Of a stretch of DNA of 64,000 bases, positions 53,466 through 64,000 are shown piece after piece. Positions within the stretch are counted from its first letter, which is position 1. The number at the start of each line of letters is the position of its first letter. A program made the position numbers and the translations under genes. The stretch lies in NCBI GenBank assembly GCA_003415625.1, contig PYIU01000011.1, positions 1,935,001-1,999,000 on the forward strand. The letters run 5' to 3'. The notes below the pieces were generated by a model, which saw only the letters and a program-made list of their open reading frames with translations, was not told where the DNA came from and searched no databases. This DNA is from Aquanectria penicillioides. Its lineage: Eukaryota; Ascomycota; Sordariomycetes; Hypocreales; Nectriaceae.

Positions 53466-55870
53466 TTAATTGCAAAACTTTTCGCGTGCATCGAAGTATT
53501 CATCCTCGTCACAACTATCGTGGTCTGGTTTGACCGCGCTAAGTTCCGCTGTTGTAATCAGCAAACCTTGAAACGCAGACTCTAACTCCACGGTGCTGTC
53601 AGGTCTCTGCCGAAAGTGATCCTCTGCAGCCAAGCCTTTATCATCTGTTGCATCAGTGCTTAGACCATGTAACCCATGAGCCGACAGTATCCTCATAGTC
53701 TCAACATCGCCAACCTGTGCAGCAATGTGCAGAATATTTAGACCATCTTCCCATGTTTGAAGATGATAGTCCGTCATTTGAAGTAGAAGATTCAAGGGCT
53801 CGTGATTATTATACCAAACAGCTCGCAAAAGCGTCGTAGAATCATGACCATCTAGGCCAAATGTTAATCCAGAATCGAGTAGATACTCCAGGACGTCAGT
53901 TGCGTCGAAGAGTACCGCAATACTCAACGCAGACCAACCAGATACAGATACCGCTCGGTCGGCGCCAGATGATATCAAGACCTTGACATATCCCAGCTGA
54001 TTGTTTCGACAGGCAATCAACAGGGGCGAATACCCAGCGTTGTTCAACATATTTAGGTCAGCTCCGGATTGAATTAGAACCTCAAGGAGTCTGCGGTTAG
54101 TTCCCGTCACCCTTGAGATAGTCATCAGAAGCGGAGTCTCGCCGTGAATGTTTCGGGCGTTGGCATTTGCTCCAGCCCGTAAGAGCTCCAATACAGCATC
54201 CGCATCAGAGTGAATCGTTGCCCAATGAAGAGGTGTATTACCCCAAATATCCAAAGCATTGACCTGATCACGCTCTGCTGGATCTCTCAAGGTTTGAGAA
54301 ACATCACCAATCCTCAATCCGGAAATGACTTTGCTGAGATGTGACAGCCCACAATCCTCAATATAATCTGACGGCTGTAATAGTTGTTGAAGCTGATCTT
54401 CAGCCCTTTGTGGGAATGACCGTCCCAGGAGATGATAGGCAGTGTGCTCACGAACAGAGGTGCCGTCATAGTCCACCGCGTCCGGGTCAACCCCAGCAAT
54501 GAGCAACAATTTTATGCACTCTATCTGTGAGTCAATATTCTCTTCTTCGCAATTTGCCAGGCCAGCAATAGCAAATGCAAGGCTTGATCGCCCATCTGTG
54601 ACGTAAACGTCATGGACGCAACCCGGACGAGTGATTATATACTGCCTGAGAGCATGCACATCTCCTTCGTATGCAGCTCCAAGGACATTGTTTCGCAGAA
54701 AGACAGACTGTCGAGTACACCAAAGGCCTATGTTTGGGCTTCCAGCAGCTGATCCTCTGGCGATAAACTGAACGGACAACTGGAGAAACCACGCTGGAAA
54801 TGTGTAATTGACTCGAAGGTATGACCGGTCTTGTGGTGTGCATTCGGAATCATCACAGACTTGTCGAGTCTGTGGAAGGCCAGAATACTTTATGAATAAG
54901 ACACCGAAAGCTCTCCGTAACACTGGTGGTATGACCTGCTGATGGAGTGGGGGCGTTCGGGCCAAATGGCATGAACAGCGGCATGACTTGTTGCATTTGG
55001 ACCTTCGAAGGCATAGAGCAAAGGACACATCGGTGCTTGTATTCTCACACCCAGGTAGGTATAGTTTTTGTGAAGATTTTGTAGTTTGGGTGGCTCCCAT
55101 AGTCGAAAAGCTTGTGTGAGGATGAGTAGATGGGTTAGAATCGCCAGTAACAGGCAGTGCAGGCGACAAAGGATCAGCCATCCCTTCAATATTATTTTGG
55201 ATAGCCATGCTGGTATCAAAACTATGACGTGTCGATGAAAGATCATTTATAGATGACGCGGTCATAATTGCATGCTTAATAGCCATGAGATGTGAATTCG
55301 TATTTTCAACATGGTTTGCGAGTTTATGAAGCTTTGAGTCCGTTTGCTGAATAGCTTCCTGAACATTTACAAGCTCCAGCTCAATACGACTACTTGCGAA
55401 CCTAAAAAGACATTGAGTTTCTAAGCAATCCGTTGGGCCAAGCAGACTTACACGCCATGTGACATAAATAAATCACGAATTCGGTTTCTCAATTCTCGAA
55501 TTTTAGCACAGTGTCCTTCGATAGTTATCTTCTCCCACAACCACCTTGTTCGCCGTTTGGCAACTTTCATCGACATCAGTCGATGTACAATCAAGTTCAG
55601 CTTTTTTATCTCTGCCTGAGCCTGGCTCAATTGAGTGGCGAGGTCATCTCCAAACTGGGAGTTGTCGGCTGCGCTGGCGACCACGGCTCGGTGGGCATTG
55701 CAGGCATGATCGAGAATGATAGTCAGATCACTTATCTCGTTCCTAAGCGAGAGGATTTCAGTCGGGGCACTCATCCAAGTTTTTGACAATTGGACGAGTG
55801 CATTTCCTGTCCTAGCACTAATGTCCAACACACCGGCTGCGGCAGAGAAAAGAGAGAACGGATCCGCCAT
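53466..55870 (-). CDS. Ankyrin-repeat protein with fungal N-terminal helical domain
   Basis: Two exons, 55870-55452 and 55401-53466, join in phase over a 50-bp intron to 784 residues. The N-terminus MADPFSLFSAAAGVLDISAR with a following coiled coil matches the fungal helical domain often placed at the head of NLR-like and ankyrin proteins (PF17111-like). A cysteine cluster (CLRRSKCNKSCRCSCH, about residue 280) could bind zinc. From about residue 380 to the end are at least seven ankyrin-type repeats, such as GNTPLHWATIHSDADAVLEL, GETPLLMTISRVTG, GYSPLLIACRNNQLGYVKVL and WEDGLNILHIAAQVGD. No NACHT or kinase domain is present. Looks intact. Confidence 0.85.
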
Positions 55871-56548
55871 AGCGATGGCCAGTGCTACGCCAAGAGAAGC
55901 GGTGGTGTTATTTGTCGCGTGCAGTTCAAGTTCGTGTTTTTGTGATGAAGATGCAGTTGTGGGCCAGCCTGAGCGATGCTCGCAGCCAAAGCAGAGAGCG
56001 CGTGCGTGGAATAGAAAGAATCAATGGATGGATTGGAGGCCGACGAGGCTGATAAGAGCAAGGCAGATTCGTGTTGGCCCACAGCCACAACGCCACGTCT
56101 GACAGTGTTGTGTTAGGCTGAAGTTTTAGACGCGGACTTGATGATTTGTGGAAGTGTAGGCATTCATATAAACAGGAAATGCAGGCTGTATTCGGCAGAT
56201 ACACTTCCAATATAGTCCACGCGGCCTATTTCCAGATGATCGTATAGCAACACCAACACACTTCTCCTCCTCCTCCCTTTGCGCAAACATCCGTTACTTT
56301 TTCTCGTAAGTTACTCATGGTCATTAACTAAGTGACAAGAACTGTAGTATCATAGGCATGGCATTTGAAACAGTTGCTGTCTGAGTGTGTCCCAACCTTG
56401 ACTCGTGCTGCCCAATAATACAGCATTGCGCAAAGCAGCGGCAGCGCATACCAGAAAATATCTTGTGCATTGTGTATGTATTTTGTGTAAGTTATGCACT
56501 CCTCCGCAATCTGCCTACCCTGCACCTTCAGCCTTGATTCGATAGGCA
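55871..56548. other. Intergenic
   Basis: Upstream region of the ankyrin gene. No gene recognised. Confidence 0.4.
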
Positions 56549-56910
56549 CTAACGGCGACAGCAACAGATAATTCTAGTGAGGGATATGACCTCTAATGCG
56601 AAAAATCTGGGTCGTAGAACTATGGTGGGTGCGTTTCCGAGGCTCATGCCTTGTCCAATGCTGCCTATTGCGCGACCGAAGATGATCGTGGAGATGGTGA
56701 TACCGTACATAAAAGCCGACAATGGACCACCCATCGATCCCACAAACTAGTCCATTTCGTGACGGCTCCAATGCACCTAGTATCATAGTCATTGAGGAGC
56801 CCAGCAAATGAGATGATCACTGACGCGGAAGCATAATTCTGTATTAGACTTGAGGGAGCCATCGTGATACAATCGATGATCAGACCTAGCATTTGGGCCA
56901 GGTGTTTCAA
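56549..56910 (-). pseudogene. Possible MFS transporter relic
   Basis: Blocks on the minus strand in different frames (ASVIISFAGLLNDYDT, GSMGGPLSAFMYGITISTII, FGRAIGSIGQGMSLGNAPTI) recall the early helices and the GR(x)nG loop of sugar-type MFS transporters. Frames change at least twice and the rest of the protein is missing. The assignment is weak. Confidence 0.3.
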
Positions 56911-57666
56911 ATTGAGAAGTAGGAAAATGGGGAAAAAGAAGAAGAGTCAATGTTGAGAGATCCTTCACTATCTCACAAGCGAGGCGATCAATGTCTGTCG
57001 ATAGAGTGAGGGAGAGTCGGAGAACTGTGCTCCGACTGCATAAACATAAACAAGGGCCTGCAGCGCACCGTGGTACCTCATTGGGTGACCGAATCTGTGA
57101 TCGGCATCGATAGAAGCCATTCGCATAGAATTAGGGCATTTTCTTAAAAATCTGCAGTCGAATCATGGCCATGCTACACTTCATGAATACGCTGACATAC
57201 CAAGCTAGCGAAACTGACAGATCTCTTTCCAACGAATGAGCTTCGCATGTAGGGGTAGCAACTTGTATTGATAAGTAATGGCAAAGGGCCTTGCGAATAT
57301 TGTCTATTCCACTTCCGCGAACAAAATAAATGTAGTGCATCACAGCCTCTTTTTCTACCATCACGCCCCGATCATATAATTGTCATCAAAAACACTGTCG
57401 AAGATGACGATGTAACAATAATTTAGGTACCGCTAGACTTCTTCTGGTGGGATGAGACTAGTATATTGGGAATGAATGGCACTAAGGAGAAATCGAAGGA
57501 AGGAAGCATGCATATATCATGCTTGCGGATATTCCAGTTACACGTTTCCAAGGAAAGTCTTCGTGTCATGACCATCTGTATTCTTGGAACTAAAGTTCCG
57601 AGACAGCAACAATGAAAATGATTTTGCCTGTCGGAATCCATGTGGCTATATAGTCCAAGGTATAAA
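56911..57666. other. Intergenic
   Basis: 3' region of the sugar transporter. No gene recognised. Confidence 0.4.
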
Positions 57667-59548
57667 CTAGGAGGAGGCAACTTTCTCATCCCTTGGTCCA
57701 CGAATGTCAACCACATGGCCCTCATCATCCAAATCAACCACAACCTTTTGGGTGCTAGCCTTGCGCGGATTCTTCGCTTCGAAGATTTGCGCTAGCTCCT
57801 CCAGCGTCTTGCCTTTAGTTTCGACGTAAAACACATAGATGAAGGCAATTTCGATCGTGATCCACACGATGTAGACCAAGTAAAGTTTCCATCCAATGGC
57901 CTTGATTCCAACGCTGATGCCGTAGGTGTTCGTCATTGTTGCAATGTTGAGAAACAAAAACTTGATCGCAGAACCCTTTGCGCGAGTGCGGTTGGGAAGC
58001 ACCTCCATGGGATAAAGCGTGGCGCTCGGGGTCATGCCGCAGGCAAAACAAATGCCGAAGATGTACACGGAAACGATAACTCCATATACGAGGTCCTTGT
58101 GGTTAGCCGACTGAGCAGCGAATGCTGTCAACATGATGTATGCTGCGAGACAACCGACAAGACCGCCCATCATCATCCCGCGGCGGCCAAATTTGTCCAG
58201 GATCATAGAGCCACACATGGCAGCGATCCAGCAAATGACAGCATTGATGGCATTAATGAGTAGCTGTGTATTCGAGTTCGTCATGCCGGCATTCTTCAAC
58301 ATCTCAGGCTGCCGGTTTCTTTTAGCACAATGGGTAACAATATTCTGCAAACTTTTTTACTCACGAGAAAATAGGAAATGACATTGTTGCCCGACCATTG
58401 GCCAAAGAAGGCGACCGCAATAACCAACATGGTCTGATACCGGGCAGGTCGGGTGCCAATGAGCTCTCGGTAATCCCACCAGCGGCCAGGGTCTTGAGAA
58501 CGGTGCTCGTCCAAGATCTCCTGATACTGAAGCTGGACAATGGGTGCATTCGGGTCACCTTCACCATGGTACTCGGCAAAAATAGCCAATGCCTCCTCGG
58601 TCCGGTCCTTGGAGATCAACCAACGAGGAGACTCTGGGAGAAACAAGACAAGAATCATGGCGAATGTCGGGAATGCTGCTTGAAGGATAGTGGGGATTCG
58701 CCATGCCCAGGAGGTTTTGACGTGTCTATCGGCAGGAAGAAGTAAGGAAAGTCAGCTTCGGTGGAATAAAAGTTTGTAAAGGAAGGATGACGTACAGATT
58801 GGTGCCATAGGTTACCCAACCAGCCAAAATATTTCCAACCCACCAGAAGTTGTTGTACCTGCGACAATAGTGTTAAGAAATATAACTCACGTGAAAGTAG
58901 ATGGATACTAACATGCCGGCTGTCAAGCCGCGGTAAGCTGGATGAGCAAGTTCTGCGGTATAGGCTGGTCCAGCTCCATGGGCCACGATGGCACCAAAGC
59001 CTAGCACAAATCTACCACCAATAAACTGACCTAGGCTATGGGCGGAGCCTTGGATGGCAGTCCCGATGATAACAATGGCGCATCCAAGGAAAATGCACGG
59101 ACGACGGCCGTATACGTCGGCAATGTAAGCCACCAGAGGAAAAGCGGCAATCTGGGCAAGATTGTAGATAATGAACACAACACCGGTCGAGGAGCCTGCA
59201 CCATCAAGCCCAAAAGAGTCTTGGTAAGGTTTCATGGCATTGATGGCCCCCATGAGCGACCCATCTGCTCTTTGGTCAACTCGCTTCTTGCGCATGTGCT
59301 GGATTGTGAACAGAGCTCAATTGCAACTTACCAAAACCTTGAATTGTAGAAACAAGATACCCGACAGCCATGACAGTATACAGGCGAATCAACGACTTTC
59401 TCGATAATTTACCACCTTGGGCCATGGCAAGGGCGAGGCCTGTGGAGGACGCCTCAACATGTGTAACATGTTCTCTCGCTTTGGCAATTTCATCGTGGTC
59501 TTCTGTTGGAGATGGCGCTCTGTCTGCTGGCTTGTTCGAGTCAGCCAT
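57667..59548 (-). CDS. MFS sugar transporter (lactose-permease type)
   Basis: Plasma-membrane sugar:proton symporter of the fungal lactose/hexose permease branch. Exons 59548-59332, 59264-58913, 58858-58796, 58725-58365 and 58308-57667 join in phase to 544 residues with 12 predicted helices. Signatures: GFDGSLMGAIN (formed across intron 1), YIADVYGRRPCI, GRFVLGFGA, YNNFWWVGNILAGW, PESPRWLIS, FGQWSGNNVISYFL, DKFGRRGMM and VETKGKTLEEL. The choice of acceptors is fixed by these motifs. It lies 1.3 kb from a GH35-type glycosidase on the same strand, which suggests uptake of a galactoside. Intact. Confidence 0.93.
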
Positions 59549-60877
59549 TGTTGCAATGCCTTGTCGAGGGAGAAGCAGAATGTCTTGAGTGAGTGGTGAT
59601 GGATTGGTCCGGCATACTCACAGTCAATCTGTGGGGGAGTAGGAACTATATACTCCGGGCCACGCCTCGAGGCTAAACGGTCGTTGCTGCTCGGCCCTAA
59701 TCAGGTCACAAACATTTCCATGGCCGGGGTTAACGCCACATGGTGAAGGATTCCCCATGGGGGTCGGATGTCATCTTAGAAAATGCTGCTTAACTCCCTA
59801 AAGTGTGGGCTACGCCGTAATAGCGTGACATCCGCAGGGTGGGACTAGTCAACTCCGCTCGTTTTCCGACGCTGACTAGAAGACTTCTTGTCTCCACTTC
59901 AACCCAACGCAGAACGCGGATCCCTGGGAACGTAACTTGCTGGACCCAACTTGCCGGAGTGTCTCCGATAAGGCGATTGCCCAATTTCAATTTCAATCAA
60001 CAACGTGATCAAAATGCTCCAACAGGTTGGTCTCCAATTGGCCCGACTATAACTTCTCTTGGTCGGTGACGGTGTGTGGCGACACAATGCAGCTGCGGCC
60101 TTCTCTCCGCATGATCCACCCGGCAACTCTGGCTGAATCCTACACAATAAGGAAGCTGCTTGTGATACAGAGTGATTCTACTTCATTTAAGTAAGCCTAG
60201 AGCAGAGGTATACCGTCTTTCGTCGAGTGAATGCAATCTCGACCATTGAAAAGCACCCTGAGGCGTAACGAAACGCAATTCAATAGTCCACTAACCTTGC
60301 AAGAGCGATCCGTAGACTCACTTATAGCTATTTCAACTCCGTACTACGTAAACTATTGTATAAATATCGCGATATGCGGACCAATAAGTTTACTTGCCCT
60401 CAGTTCTACCATGCTATGACAAGCACATAATTACACGAGCCAACAAATTAGGTTTTCCGACAAAGTAGCGGAACTTGGTCGGAAAACAGGCGGGAAACAT
60501 TCGCTATTCCTTGTCAAATCCTAGCAGCAAATAAAAAAACCAAGCCTAGAAGCGAACGTTGGTTTCGTGCTCGAGGGAGCAGTCATGCGCCCACCCATTT
60601 GTATTACACGCCAGATGACCCTTCCAGCAGATGGCCAGAGAACGATGTGTCAGGCGGAAAGATGGGGTGCACATGATCCTTTCACAGGTAGTTCTTTTTA
60701 TGGTTCAGATCTTTCGCTTAAGCTAGTGAAAGGACAGTTTGGAGTACGATTTTGCAAGGCGTGGAAGAACAGAACACTTCCGTACCAAGTCTTAGTTTAT
60801 AGGGAAGAATTTAATTGTAACACAATTTGCAATCAATGAGTCTATGAAAAAGCGACATAAATATCTTGGTGTACCAC
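59549..60877. other. Intergenic, no gene
   Basis: A 1.3-kb region between the transporter and the glycosidase, including the transporter promoter. No supported gene. Confidence 0.45.
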
Positions 60878-62704
60878 TCATGCTTGTCTGTCAAAGCATT
60901 GCTCCCCTATGCTATACTCTGTTGCCTCACTTGAGAGCTGTGTCTTATCTAGGGAGTAGACCACGACTTCCGCAATCATTGTACGTGCAGGTATGGTGAT
61001 GGGAATAAATCCACCATGGTCGGGATCCTTGTTTGGCATGTTCGCCCATTTCCCACTTCGTGTTTCGTCGCCGTTCAAAATTCTCTCGGTCTGAAGTGTC
61101 CCCTCCTTATCAACAACGCTCTTCTCCTTGAAATGCAGGATGCCTGTGAAAGCAGATGTTGATGAAGTCGACTTGAACTCTACTCTGAAGCCCATACCAA
61201 TCAATAGAAAGCGCGCGGGTTCCAATTCAATAATAATTCCGAAACCAGGACCTGGTTGGCCGAACACGAACTCTCTGCTGATTCTGAGCTCGAAGGACCC
61301 AAATTGTCTTGTAATTGAATCGCCTTGTTCAGTTGTATCGGGGCCGAGCTGATCAAAGAAGAATCCAGTAGTCAGGTTACCCTTCGCTCGGGCCTCAAGA
61401 ATGTGTTTGGAGACGGATCCAAGTAATCCGTAGTGCTCAGTAACAGCAGCGTCCTTAGAGTCGAGCGTATCGATGCCAAAAGGGCTGGCGCCAAGGGCCC
61501 TGAAATGCCCGATTGCCTCCCATATTCTCCGACAACCAAAGTCGCTCCGATGCTGCTCTGGAATGAACAATGCCTGTCCTTTGTGACTGTAGATATCGCA
61601 CATTGTTGAATAATCAGCAGAATATATGTCAGGGGCGATGAAGGCGATTGATGGGGTGAGGCTTTGCCAGACGTCCAATACTGTGCTAACAGCTCCTCCT
61701 GAGGGGTATTCGCCTGGCTTTCCGCCTCCAGAAACGACACAATCTCCCTCGCCTTTGCTGCCTGGTTTTGGCAGCCAAACATTGGTGAAGATCGGAATGT
61801 CATATGCGCCCTTCCCGGCAGCAGCAATCTTTTCGACGTATCGGGCATAATAGTAAGCCATAAATATTTCGTCAGTATAAATCCCCTGTCCGAAAAACTC
61901 CTCCCATGATTCATTGGTGGCATGGCTAGTTGATTTAGTGTCATTACCAAGCTTGGGGAAATTCTTCTTCAGATCAGGAAGCAGAGAATGCCAACCGCCA
62001 TGCAAGAGCTCCACTAGATCCTGAGGAACTGGGGAGGCGAAGAGCTTATCTGCTGTCGCGCTGCGATCGCGAGAATCACCCAACAAGCCGACTTCGTTTT
62101 CCACTTGAACCATGATGACAACTGTCGCTCTGTCGGTTTCTCTCAGATGTTGCATCAACCTCAAGAAAGCCTTTGCATCCGCTTCCGCACATTCCTTATG
62201 GAAGATAGAAAGGACGCCCGTGACTTCGTGAACTCCTTTGGCATCTCGGATTTCCATTCGCGGAAATCGTTTCGGGTTGGTCTTGACCCATGATGGCGTA
62301 TAGCTTGACATTCCTGCGTCGGCCTGTAAGCTAATGTCCCAAACACAGTATTCTAGGGCATTTTCCAACGTACCGTTTTTAAAAGACCCAAACCAAAGAA
62401 GAATCAATCGAATTCCATATGTCCTAGCACTGGAAATGACTGCATCAAGTTCGGAAAAGTCGAAGCGTCCCTCCACTGGTTCGATATCCTCCCAAGTCAC
62501 TGCACCGAGGATAGTGTTGACTCCCATGTCTGCAATATTCTTCCACACGGTGTCCATGTAGCGCGAGGAGCTCATTGAAGAATTCTGGAGCTCCCCTCCG
62601 AGTATCAAGAAGGGCTTTCCATCAACCACAAGTTCCCAAGACTCCGCAACCTTCCTCAAACGGGGAAGATCATAATGTGAAAGGACCATAATTGTGAGGT
62701 TCAA
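60878..62704 (-). CDS. GH35-type beta-galactosidase with DUF5597 C-terminus
   Basis: Single exon of 608 residues. Family 35 TIM-barrel features are KPFLILGGELQNSS, ADMGVNTILGAVTWEDIEP, VQVENEVGLLGD with the likely acid/base Glu204, APDIYSADY and LFIPEQHRSD with the likely nucleophile Glu383. The C-terminal part (about 460-600) is the beta-rich region usually annotated DUF5597. No signal peptide is apparent, so the enzyme is probably intracellular and would act on sugars delivered by the neighbouring permease. Start is ATG 62704; a second in-frame ATG lies at residue 6. Intact. Exact linkage preference is unknown. Confidence 0.9.
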   Translation of the reverse strand: MNLTIMVLSHYDLPRLRKVAESWELVVDGKPFLILGGELQNSSMSSSRYMDTVWKNIADMGVNTILGAVTWEDIEPVEGRFDFSELDAVISSARTYGIRLILLWFGSFKNGTLENALEYCVWDISLQADAGMSSYTPSWVKTNPKRFPRMEIRDAKGVHEVTGVLSIFHKECAEADAKAFLRLMQHLRETDRATVVIMVQVENEVGLLGDSRDRSATADKLFASPVPQDLVELLHGGWHSLLPDLKKNFPKLGNDTKSTSHATNESWEEFFGQGIYTDEIFMAYYYARYVEKIAAAGKGAYDIPIFTNVWLPKPGSKGEGDCVVSGGGKPGEYPSGGAVSTVLDVWQSLTPSIAFIAPDIYSADYSTMCDIYSHKGQALFIPEQHRSDFGCRRIWEAIGHFRALGASPFGIDTLDSKDAAVTEHYGLLGSVSKHILEARAKGNLTTGFFFDQLGPDTTEQGDSITRQFGSFELRISREFVFGQPGPGFGIIIELEPARFLLIGMGFRVEFKSTSSTSAFTGILHFKEKSVVDKEGTLQTERILNGDETRSGKWANMPNKDPDHGGFIPITIPARTMIAEVVVYSLDKTQLSSEATEYSIGEQCFDRQA

Positions 62705-64000
62705 AGATTCTCCAGTGGAAGATGCAAATCTATCTCTACCGTTGTAGAAAAAAAAACACAGAGGAACCTGAATAGGCGGGTTAATCTGGGGCGGGGCTGT
62801 ATTTTAGTTGGTGTGCCTTTACACCGACGAGTGACCCAAACTCGCACGCACGCGTTGGATAACTCCATTTTATATCCTGCGGGACTGTTTCCACATTAGA
62901 TACGGTCCGTGCAAATGGCGGGGATTGCCTAGGCGCCCGCTCAGTTGCAGTTAGAGCAAGGCAGGCTTCATCTCCTCGTAATGATTCGACCAGTGGCTCC
63001 TCCGAGGTATGATAGGTGCGCATTGCTGACAAGAGGGAGCGACTCTTGGCTTGCAACTGTCGGAATAAAAGCCCTAGTGGCGGACCTACAGGCTGGATGA
63101 TGCACTCCGCCGCGTATCGGCTTTGTTTTCTGGCCGCCAGTAACCTAGTTGGCCCCTCGTAGCATATCAAGCTTCGACAGAAACACACCAAGTACACAAG
63201 AGTTGCCTGGGTTGACGGGATCCCCCAAAATCTTCTATGATAAGCAATCACGGTTAGCCTCGGGAGATGCTATGGGAACTAGCTCAAGTCTGTCCAATGA
63301 ATAAAAGCTTGTCACACACGCATTGCACGCTGTGAAGACATGTAACCTGACAAAGGATGACATCTCCCTCCCTTATTCTTTGGGACGACATCAGCGGCCA
63401 TCTGGTCCACATGTGGTTTATCTTCCATGCCCAGTCACCAGGTCACTCAAAACAGACACATGGGTCACGTTGCATTGTCTTGGCAATAGGTTAGCTTTGT
63501 TAGGTTCTTGTTGACAGCCCATCCGTTTTCGTGAGCTAAGGCCGGACAAGAACTCGATTTCGCCTCGCGAAGTTTCATCCCTTGCTCGTGATGGATGAGA
63601 TGCCAGCCGAAGTGGGCTTATTTTGTCGTGGCCGCCCCGCTTAAGAGCTTGAGAGCCACCCTAAACCATGGGACCGTCGCAACACCAACAGTTCTCCGAC
63701 GAGTTTTCCGACGCGCATTCTGGCTCGTGGCTGCAGAATACTCCACCTCCACCTCCACACGCAGCCCAGTTTTGAACCCCCAAGCTTGGTTTACGATTTG
63801 GCCACTGGCTTTGTACACGCAAAATGAGTCTCTTCATCAACAACATCGAAGTCACCAGGACTCCGATGTGCCGCAATATGAACAATGATGTTTTCATATA
63901 CTCCGTAGAGGGCCTTGTTAATCAACTTGTTAGCTTAGCAGCTCAAATTTCCCCCATCAAGATCTAGTCCAAGTGTGACGAACTAATGATCAGCGTGATC
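62705..64000. other. Upstream region, no gene recognised
   Basis: Contains the promoter of the GH35 gene, with a run of A residues near 62750. A minus-strand frame at 62781-63251 and shorter ones near 63600-63890 lack motifs. Confidence 0.4.

Noticed and set aside
58860..58920. Frameshift in the sugar transporter after TAGM
   Set aside because: A gttagt donor at 58912 joined to the acceptor at 58859 rebuilds the codon for Met and the YNNFWWVGN motif.

Overview
The window is nuclear DNA of a filamentous ascomycete, most likely a sordariomycete and plausibly Hypocreales. The evidence is short (about 48-80 nt) GT-AG introns in many genes, and fungus-specific families: a HET-domain protein, a HeLo-like protein, a Zn2Cys6 regulator, a DUF7730-like protein and a CorA-like membrane protein. 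No tRNA, rRNA, CRISPR or prokaryotic signal was seen. All exon boundaries are read by eye from splice motifs and phase.

Layout. 2.0-12.6 kb: an intact carboxylesterase and an intact D-2-hydroxyacid dehydrogenase stand among six broken metabolic genes (LigAB-type ring-cleavage dioxygenase, NmrA/isoflavone reductase-like, class II aldolase-like, M20 carbamoylase, MFS exporter, agmatinase-like). This looks like a catabolic region in decay. 12.9-14.0 kb: nested palindromic transposon-like elements. 14.1-20.7 kb: a HET gene, a purine-cytosine permease relic, a sugar-transporter relic and a divergent kinase-like gene. 21.7-28.0 kb: an amino-acid permease, a CorA-like protein and a GFA/CENP-V-domain protein. 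28.6-32.6 kb: an Old Yellow Enzyme gene with one in-frame stop and a Zn2Cys6 regulator with one frameshift. 32.7-40.5 kb: a GT2 glycosyltransferase with altered catalytic motifs, a small secreted cysteine-rich protein and a DUF7730-like protein. 41.0-46.4 kb: a kinase-ankyrin gene divergent from a HeLo-like/pseudokinase gene. 46.5-50.7 kb: relics of a CocE/NonD hydrolase, a carboxymuconolactone decarboxylase-like gene and an unidentified gene, with an intact cupin. 51.2-55.9 kb: a secreted M14 carboxypeptidase and a large ankyrin protein. 57.7-62.7 kb: a lactose-permease-type transporter with a GH35/DUF5597 glycosidase.

Two themes stand out. First, about a dozen metabolic genes are broken; several stops and substitutions fit C:G to T:A changes, as RIP-like mutation would give. 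Second, five signalling or self-recognition genes (HET, DFE kinase-like, kinase-ankyrin, HeLo-pseudokinase, ankyrin with a fungal N-terminal domain) lie within 42 kb. The divergent pair at 41.0-46.4 kb, with a 274-bp shared promoter, has the domain layout of an animal RIPK4-like/MLKL-like pair and is the best candidate for an undescribed regulated-cell-death module.
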